A program made the position numbers and the translations under genes. This document shows positions 16,501-20,145 of a stretch of DNA of 20,145 bases, piece by piece. Each line of letters starts with the position of its first letter. Within the stretch, counting starts at the first letter, position 1. The notes beneath the pieces are model-generated. The model was not told the DNA's origin. It was given only the letters and a program-made list of their open reading frames with translations, and did not search any database. Source of the DNA: UBA7985 sp965658725 (GTDB taxonomy: Bacteria > Pseudomonadota > Alphaproteobacteria > UBA7985); contig CBFHUI010000046.1 of NCBI GenBank assembly GCA_965658725.1, forward strand, positions 1 through 20,145. Reading direction: 5' to 3'.

Positions 16501-17043
16501 TTGGTCGTCAGTCAAAGTGGGGGCTGCAGCGAGGTCACCCGCCGACGCTGCTTCAGGCAGCGTCGCTGCTTCAGCCACGCTCCCCATTGCCGGAACGCCC
16601 TCGAGGTTCATCAGGTCGTCTTGCCCGCTGCTGGGCGCTACGGAAAAGCCAAAAGTGCCGTTGCTCTCTCGGCGGGCAGCAAAGCTCAGGTCATCGATCG
16701 ACACACGCGTCAGCCGCATGCGGCCAAGCATCAGGTCAGGCAGTGAGACGGCAACAGCCATCTCGCCGATGTTCAGTGGTTCAGACGCCGGACCGCCGGA
16801 AGCACTCACGCCCGTGAGCAGCAAACGCGCGCCGCCTTTCCCCGGATGCAGCGCAATGCGGGTCTTGTCGATGGAAACGATACCGCCGTCGATCTGTTCG
16901 GAGGCGTTGCGTTCCAGCCAGGGGGTGAGGAAATTGGCTTCTACAGGGTAGCGGGAGGCGCGCTCCAGCACGATCACGGCGCCAACGCTGCCGGCCACGC
17001 CGAGGAACAAGACAAATGTCAGAAGTCTTATAAGCCAATTCAT
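13522..17043 (-). CDS. AsmA/YhdP-type large envelope protein
   Basis: A 1173-residue protein anchored by one N-terminal membrane helix (about residues 4-27) with a long, beta-rich periplasmic body. The last 130 residues carry the AsmA-like C-terminal signature: LASLTGILELAAGGGLQFTE, MTGPSVGLSTEGSIDFNGQ, IPVIGQVLTGTDGGGVFSAG and the final SVNPFQILTPGVYRQWF. The family (YhdP, TamB, AsmA, with DUF3971-type central repeats) forms long grooved bridges across the periplasm and is linked to phospholipid movement to the outer membrane; applying that here is inference. The ATG at 17043 has only a weak AAGAG before it. The gene stands alone, divergent from the peroxiredoxin operon and convergent with the dioxygenase gene. 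Confidence 0.88.
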   Translation of the reverse strand: MNWLIRLLTFVLFLGVAGSVGAVIVLERASRYPVEANFLTPWLERNASEQIDGGIVSIDKTRIALHPGKGGARLLLTGVSASGGPASEPLNIGEMAVAVSLPDLMLGRMRLTRVSIDDLSFAARRESNGTFGFSVAPSSGQDDLMNLEGVPAMGSVAEAATLPEAASAGDLAAAPTLTDDQSFLDQLRAALLERSGLLSRFEELELTNGSLIFDDVEADERIVIHDATLTFAATRDEAQVAIDGLFEVGNSFASGRVALTTPLEARGLELRADLSDMAIADLAAYLPRQLLPKLRTDAVDLQFEGRFSDQGTLQRFSVKRFAPGSLLDADAVATAAPVPTLSAIGTARKGGAGGWNVALKAPAETFQSEPVLEDVLGNVFDFDGTLSGAVDFNVAEDGRLLDLNFNAALGSGSVTIPALYRQPVTLSSARFIGTYRPEALRFDVLEVAPIINGRALPSTRLDLSIDTPNELTQRVRFGVQNDWALSAQDIMALWPNTNEDDGRKWFREHVARGQTTGQSLSLDIETVGPTTTLRDLQADIGFNNGAFKLSDGLGYSRDTAGRMVIDKQLFSISLDRATLGPTTTRNTSVRIDLRSPDDPRLVLEGEAQAPLRDGLAFLVGADVGLDDLGSSIPIERSAGRVVLNGDMTLSLANPPRFRPDYDLQIALSDLQVDNYLAGLPIRASSLPIRITPRRIATGGSIFLGDIASDATLELTLDKGDVQSLRINAAYNGKIADAQALLGPLPDYVSGRMSGELTYLQDQSGRRIMDINANLGRSTIDLSPLPYFKPSGQPARAEARLIFNENGLAQVDSFKVDGPALHLAGMLSLTADGKALAEARMSNIIVGDSNLGALRLLNEREFVQVRIQDGQLDGRPIIQSILDNQGKREGSIVSGNGTDTSSEELNSKPLLINISNIRRFVVPGGKAFTDIDLSATIDDGAVIQFLLDAQAPAHVPGRAADRGRLSASLTPQANGFYRLSFESDDAGALFSTLNLTNEVRGGVIAVSAESALPLPKGGWLGSMELRDFNIVDAPIMVQLLSLASLTGILELAAGGGLQFTELNSNFTFGNSALYLDDLRMTGPSVGLSTEGSIDFNGQRFALQGNVTPFNLVSEIAGSIPVIGQVLTGTDGGGVFSAGYKIDGPFASPTISVNPFQILTPGVYRQWFQDIMGNS

Positions 17044-17143
17044 TGCTCTTTAAGTACCTGATTTGCCGCCCAATTAGTAGCCCGATTCTCATTTTCGCCA
17101 TTAACAGTTGCACGCCCTTAGGGCGGAATTTAGAGGCCCCCGG

Positions 17144-17149
17144 TTGACC
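17144..17149 (+). promoter_or_regulatory. Possible -35 box of the peroxiredoxin operon
   Basis: TTGACC at 17144-17149 matches the -35 hexamer of the tRNA and rpsL candidates. No acceptable -10 box follows at 16-18 bases, so this is a weak call. It lies in the 172-base gap between the divergent AsmA-type and peroxiredoxin genes, where both promoters must be unless the genes are read from elsewhere. A small hairpin CGCCC-TTA-GGGCG lies just upstream at about 17112-17124. Confidence 0.25.
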
Positions 17150-17215
17150 TCTGCGCTTCGTGCGCCCACGTCGGAAGCGATCTGTTTTCCGAAACCCAAA
17201 ACAAGAGGCGACTCC

Positions 17216-17683
17216 ATGAGCGTAGATGCCGGCGATATGGCTCCTGATTTTGATCTTCCTGCCAACGGAGGCGGCAGCGTGAAGCTGAGCGATCTGCGCG
17301 GCAAGAAGGTGGTGCTGTTCTTTTACCCCAAGGCCCTGACATCGGGTTGCACCAAGGAGGCTTGCGGCTTCCGGGATGCGCTGGGGGACTTCAGCGGTGC
17401 TGATACGGTGGTCGTCGGTATGTCCAAGGACGAGGTGAAGAAGCTGGACAAGTTCGTCGAGAAAGAAGCGCTGACCTACGCGCTCGCCTCTGACTTCGAG
17501 CAGGGTACCTGCGAGGCCTATGACGTGTGGAAAGAAAAATCCATGTACGGCAAGACCTATATGGGGATTGAGCGTTCCACCTTCCTGATCGACCGTGAGG
17601 GCAAGATTGCCAGTGCTTGGCGCAAGGTGCGCGTGCCAGGCCATGTCGAAGCGGTCCTGTCGGCGGCTCAAGAACTGGGCTAA
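17216..17683 (+). CDS. bcp: Thioredoxin-dependent peroxiredoxin, Bcp/PrxQ type
   Basis: This enzyme reduces hydrogen peroxide and organic hydroperoxides with electrons from thioredoxin. The 155-residue product has the family layout: APDFDLPANGGGSVKLSDLR near the start, VVLFFYPKALTSGCTKEAC with peroxidatic Cys45 and a second cysteine five residues on at Cys50 (the atypical 2-Cys arrangement of PrxQ), GMSKDEVKKLDKFVEKEAL, and the C-terminal RSTFLIDREGKI. The ATG at 17216 is chosen for the AAGAGG before it and the family N-terminus; the frame is open to 17108, but that extension is not family-like. The DUF455 gene follows 9 bases after the stop, so the two are probably co-transcribed. Confidence 0.95.
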   Translation: MSVDAGDMAPDFDLPANGGGSVKLSDLRGKKVVLFFYPKALTSGCTKEACGFRDALGDFSGADTVVVGMSKDEVKKLDKFVEKEALTYALASDFEQGTCEAYDVWKEKSMYGKTYMGIERSTFLIDREGKIASAWRKVRVPGHVEAVLSAAQELG

Positions 17684-17692
17684 ACAGCCTGT

Positions 17693-18529
17693 ATGGACCT
17701 TTTTGAACACGCCGCGCGATCGCTCGCGCTGTCTGATCCGATTGAAAAGTGTGAGGCCACCCGTGCGTGGGTGGCGCAGTGGCGCGCGCTCGGCGGACCT
17801 GTGCTTGCGATGGACCAGCGTCGTGATCCGGGTCTGACCGACCGACCCGGACGCCTGAGCAAGCCCGAGCTTGTGTCTCCGAACAATGTGCCAAAGCGCA
17901 AGATCACTGGCGCGCCCGAAGGCCGCCGAGCGCTGCTCCATGCCATCGCGCATATTGAGCTCAACGCCGTCAATCTCGCGCTCGACGTCGCGGCGCGGTA
18001 CTGGGACATTCCGATGCCAGATGCGTTTCACCGGGAGTGGATTGGTGTGGCGGATGATGAGGCCAAGCACTTTCTCCTGCTCAATGATCGCCTTGGGGCG
18101 CTCGATGGCCGCTACGGCGACCTTCCGGCGCACAACGGGTTGTGGGAAAGCGCCATCGCCACCAAGGGCGATATTCTGGCACGCTTAGCGGTTGTTCCCA
18201 TGGTGCTGGAGGCGCGCGGGCTCGATGTCACGCCGATGATGATCGAGAAGTTCACCCAAGTCGGCGACCTCGACACCGTTGAAGCGCTTAAGGTCATTTA
18301 TGAAGACGAGATCGGCCACGTTTCCATCGGCCGCCACTGGTTCGAGCACGTTGCCGACGAGCGCGGGTTGGACCGGGAGGAGACTTGGCACACTCTGGTT
18401 CGCACGCACTTTGCCGGACAGGTAAAGCGTCCCTTTAATAAGCCAGCACGCTCTGAAGCCGGGATGCGACCGGAGTATTACGAGCCGCTGGCGGACTGGT
18501 ACGAAGGCATTGACCTTTCGGTCGCTTGA
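17693..18529 (+). CDS. DUF455 ferritin-like protein with diiron ligand pattern
   Basis: A 278-residue member of the DUF455 family, whose biochemical role is not established. It has a ferritin-like four-helix pattern of metal ligands: Glu89 (HIELNAVN), Glu123 and His126 (DEAKHF), Glu173 (VLEARG), and Glu206 and His209 (DEIGHV), i.e. E, ExxH, E, ExxH, as in carboxylate-bridged diiron proteins. That makes an oxidase or hydroxylase activity plausible, but no substrate is suggested. No signal peptide is seen. It begins 9 bases after the peroxiredoxin stop without a clear ribosome binding site of its own, which suggests translational coupling. A stand-alone promoter for the next gene overlaps its stop codon. 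Confidence 0.88.
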   Translation: MDLFEHAARSLALSDPIEKCEATRAWVAQWRALGGPVLAMDQRRDPGLTDRPGRLSKPELVSPNNVPKRKITGAPEGRRALLHAIAHIELNAVNLALDVAARYWDIPMPDAFHREWIGVADDEAKHFLLLNDRLGALDGRYGDLPAHNGLWESAIATKGDILARLAVVPMVLEARGLDVTPMMIEKFTQVGDLDTVEALKVIYEDEIGHVSIGRHWFEHVADERGLDREETWHTLVRTHFAGQVKRPFNKPARSEAGMRPEYYEPLADWYEGIDLSVA

Positions 18530-18558
18530 CGTTTGTCAGTGTCAGGATTAAGTCCTGA
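18526..18558 (+). promoter_or_regulatory. Candidate promoter and palindromic operator of the TetR gene
   Basis: TTGACG (18526-18531) overlaps the stop of the preceding gene, and TAAGTC (18549-18554) follows after 17 bases; the -10 match is poor. TCAGGA (18542-18547) and TCCTGA (18553-18558) form a perfect 6-bp inverted repeat around TTAAG that covers the -10 position. TetR proteins commonly bind such short palindromes in their own promoters. It could instead be a weak terminator hairpin for the upstream gene; no solid T-run follows. Confidence 0.4.
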
Positions 18559-18616
18559 AAGAGTGTTTCTTTACAACGCCTAGACTCAAGCGCAGCAGCA
18601 GAAAGCCCGTGCCCTC

Positions 18617-19249
18617 ATGGCCGTAGAACAGAAAGCCCCCAACCGTTACCACCACGGCGACCTCCGGCGGGCCTTGCTCGCGGCAGTCGATGAGATTGTG
18701 CAGGAATTGGGTGTTGAGGGCCTGAGTCTGCGGGAGTGCGCGCGTCGGGCGGGGGTTTCGCACGGCGCACCGGCGCATCATTTTGGCGATAAGCGCGGCA
18801 TGCTGACGGAATACGCCACTGATGGCTTCGAGAAGCTACTCGCGACCATTGCTAAAGAGTTCGACGCACTGGCCAGCGACGACACTATGGGGCGGCTCAA
18901 GGCCGTCGGAAAGGGCTACGTCGCTTTTGCCCTCGGGCACCGGGCGCAGTTCAAGGTCATGTTCCGCTCCGAATTGCTCGACAACGCCAGCGAAAGCCTG
19001 CTCGAACGCGGGCGGCAGGTGTTTGAGACACTGACCAAGGCCCTCGCTGCGCATTGGGCCGCGACCAATCAGGGCTGGCGAAAGGAAAACCTTGCCCAGA
19101 TCTCGCTGGCCTGGTCCGCCGTGCACGGCTTTGCTGTTCTGGCGGTTGAGGCGGATTTGCTGCGGATGGGGGAAGAGGGCCTGTTGAACCCGGACCCGGA
19201 CGCTGTGCTCGATCAGTTAATGCTGATCGCGGAGCCACCGCGTCAATAA
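18617..19249 (+). CDS. TetR/AcrR-family transcriptional regulator
   Basis: A 210-residue DNA-binding protein, probably a repressor. The N-terminal TetR helix-turn-helix covers about residues 14-62, with GLSLRECARRAGVSHGAPAH as the recognition region and HFGDKRGMLTEY closing the domain. The C-terminal half contains WSAVHGFAVLAVEADL (Trp166, His170, Gly171), which resembles the TetR C-terminal WHG-type domain. The ligand is unknown. The start at 18617 follows GTGCCCTC without a good ribosome binding site, although AGAAAG lies further up. A palindrome over its putative promoter suggests autoregulation. Its 3' end overlaps the convergent aminotransferase gene by 33 bases, so targets may be either neighbour or elsewhere. 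Confidence 0.9.
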   Translation: MAVEQKAPNRYHHGDLRRALLAAVDEIVQELGVEGLSLRECARRAGVSHGAPAHHFGDKRGMLTEYATDGFEKLLATIAKEFDALASDDTMGRLKAVGKGYVAFALGHRAQFKVMFRSELLDNASESLLERGRQVFETLTKALAAHWAATNQGWRKENLAQISLAWSAVHGFAVLAVEADLLRMGEEGLLNPDPDAVLDQLMLIAEPPRQ

Positions 19250-20145
19250 CTCAGCAGCCGTTTGCACCGACGCTTCATCGGTGCAGTAGCTTAGCCGGAT
19301 GAAGCTCTGACCTCTATGCGTGTCGAAGTCCGCGCCGGGCGTGATGGCGATCCCCGTTTCGTCGAGGATTTTGCGGCAGAAGGCGACCGCGTCGTCGGTC
19401 AGATGCCCCACGTCGGCGTAGAGGTAAAACGCACCATCAGGTGAAGAAATCCGATCCACGCCCCCGTCGATCAGCGATTGGCGTAACACTTCGCGGTTGC
19501 GGCGATAGCCTTCTTTGAGCGCGTCGAGTTCTTCGGTCGCTTCCAAAGCGCCCAGTGCTGCGATTTGGCTGACGGCCGGAGTGCAGATGGTCATGTTGCC
19601 CTGCAATCGCTCCAGCGGGCGCATCATGTCTTCCGGCATCACCAGCCATCCCACGCGCCACCCGGTCATCGAGAAGTATTTCGAGAACGAGTTGATGACG
19701 ATTGAGTCAGGATTAATGGCTACCGCGGTTGTCTCTGGCGTTCCGTACGTGAGGCCGTGGTAAATCTCATCAGAAATCAGCCGCACCCCCTTGGCCCGGC
19801 ACCAGTCGCTGATGGCCGTGAAGTCTTCGGGTGAGAGCATGGAGCCAGTGGGGTTGGACGGGGACGCGAGGCTAAGGCCCTCAATCGGCCGGTCCAGAGC
19901 GTCCAATGCGGCGACGGTTGGCTGATATTGTGTCTCTGGCCCCGTCATGATTTCTACGGCCTCTAGGCCGAGTGCATTCAAGATATTGCGGTAGCAAGGG
20001 TATCCCGGCGTCGCCAGTGCGACAGCATCTCCCGCATCAAAGGCGGTCAGAAAAGCAAGCGCGAAGGCCCCGCTGGCCCCCTGCGTCACCGCAATCCGGG
20101 AGGCGGGGAGGTCGAAGCCATACCAGCGTTGGTAAAGGTCGCTAA
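19217..20145 (-). CDS. Class I/II PLP-dependent aminotransferase, 5' end beyond the window
   Basis: The visible 308 codons give the C-terminal three quarters or so of a fold type I aminotransferase (family usually about 380-400 residues). Reading in from the window edge it shows DLYQRWYGFDLPASRIAVTQ and GASGAFALAF, then SPSNPTG, the DEIY motif, and INSFSKYFSMTGWRVGW, in which the Lys after SFS fits the PLP-binding lysine. The true start lies beyond 20145; the frame is open to the edge, and the in-frame GTG at 20089 is internal to a conserved segment. The substrate cannot be assigned; aspartate-type or broad amino acid transaminases look similar. Its 3' end runs 33 bases into the TetR gene on the opposite strand, and no terminator separates them. 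Confidence 0.93.
   Translation of the reverse strand, partial: SDLYQRWYGFDLPASRIAVTQGASGAFALAFLTAFDAGDAVALATPGYPCYRNILNALGLEAVEIMTGPETQYQPTVAALDALDRPIEGLSLASPSNPTGSMLSPEDFTAISDWCRAKGVRLISDEIYHGLTYGTPETTAVAINPDSIVINSFSKYFSMTGWRVGWLVMPEDMMRPLERLQGNMTICTPAVSQIAALGALEATEELDALKEGYRRNREVLRQSLIDGGVDRISSPDGAFYLYADVGHLTDDAVAFCRKILDETGIAITPGADFDTHRGQSFIRLSYCTDEASVQTAAELLTRWLRDQH

Noticed and set aside
17112..17124. CGCCC-TTA-GGGCG hairpin as a terminator
   Set aside because: Only 5 bp, no T-run, and it lies between divergent genes, where no terminator is expected.
12389..20145. A novel multi-gene system or genomic island right of rpsQ
   Set aside because: Genes are mixed in direction, belong to widespread families, and show no integrase, transposase, direct-repeat boundary or obvious base-composition shift. 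Separate small units explain the region better.

Overview
The window reads as the chromosome of an alphaproteobacterium: the ribosomal proteins are alphaproteobacterial in type, L22 carries a long acidic tail, L3 a shorter one, and a Bcp-type peroxiredoxin is followed by a DUF455 protein. I cannot resolve the family from sequence alone. All gene identities are by eye from protein motifs; no database was searched.

Left edge (1-1815): the 5' third of a minus-strand tRNA (probably elongator Met) with a good promoter, a small DoxX-type membrane protein, and convergent to it mnmA, the tRNA 2-thiouridylase. A 555-base non-coding stretch follows, holding a candidate promoter and leader for the ribosomal cluster.

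Core (2371-12388): 15 genes in one direction, rpsL-rpsG-fusA-tuf then rpsJ-rplC-rplD-rplW-rplB-rpsS-rplV-rpsC-rplP-rpmC-rpsQ, i.e. the str and S10 operons fused. Two things depart from the commonest order: rpoB/rpoC are not immediately upstream, and the run stops at rpsQ with a strong intrinsic terminator, where rplN and the spc operon normally continue.

Right part (12389-20145): accessory and housekeeping genes. These are a Tat-exported protein of the intradiol dioxygenase family with all iron ligands; a structured non-coding patch with crossing inverted repeats; a 1173-residue AsmA/YhdP-type envelope protein on the minus strand; divergent from it a Bcp/PrxQ peroxiredoxin and a tightly coupled DUF455 ferritin-like protein with a diiron ligand pattern; a TetR regulator with a palindrome over its putative promoter; and the 3' part of a class I/II aminotransferase converging on and overlapping the TetR gene.

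I see no CRISPR array, insertion sequence, phage gene, toxin-antitoxin pair or defence system, and no convincing new multi-gene system. The points most worth a second look are the synteny break after rpsQ, the crossing inverted repeats at 13367-13456, the hairpin enclosing the start of the dioxygenase gene, and the palindrome in front of the TetR gene.
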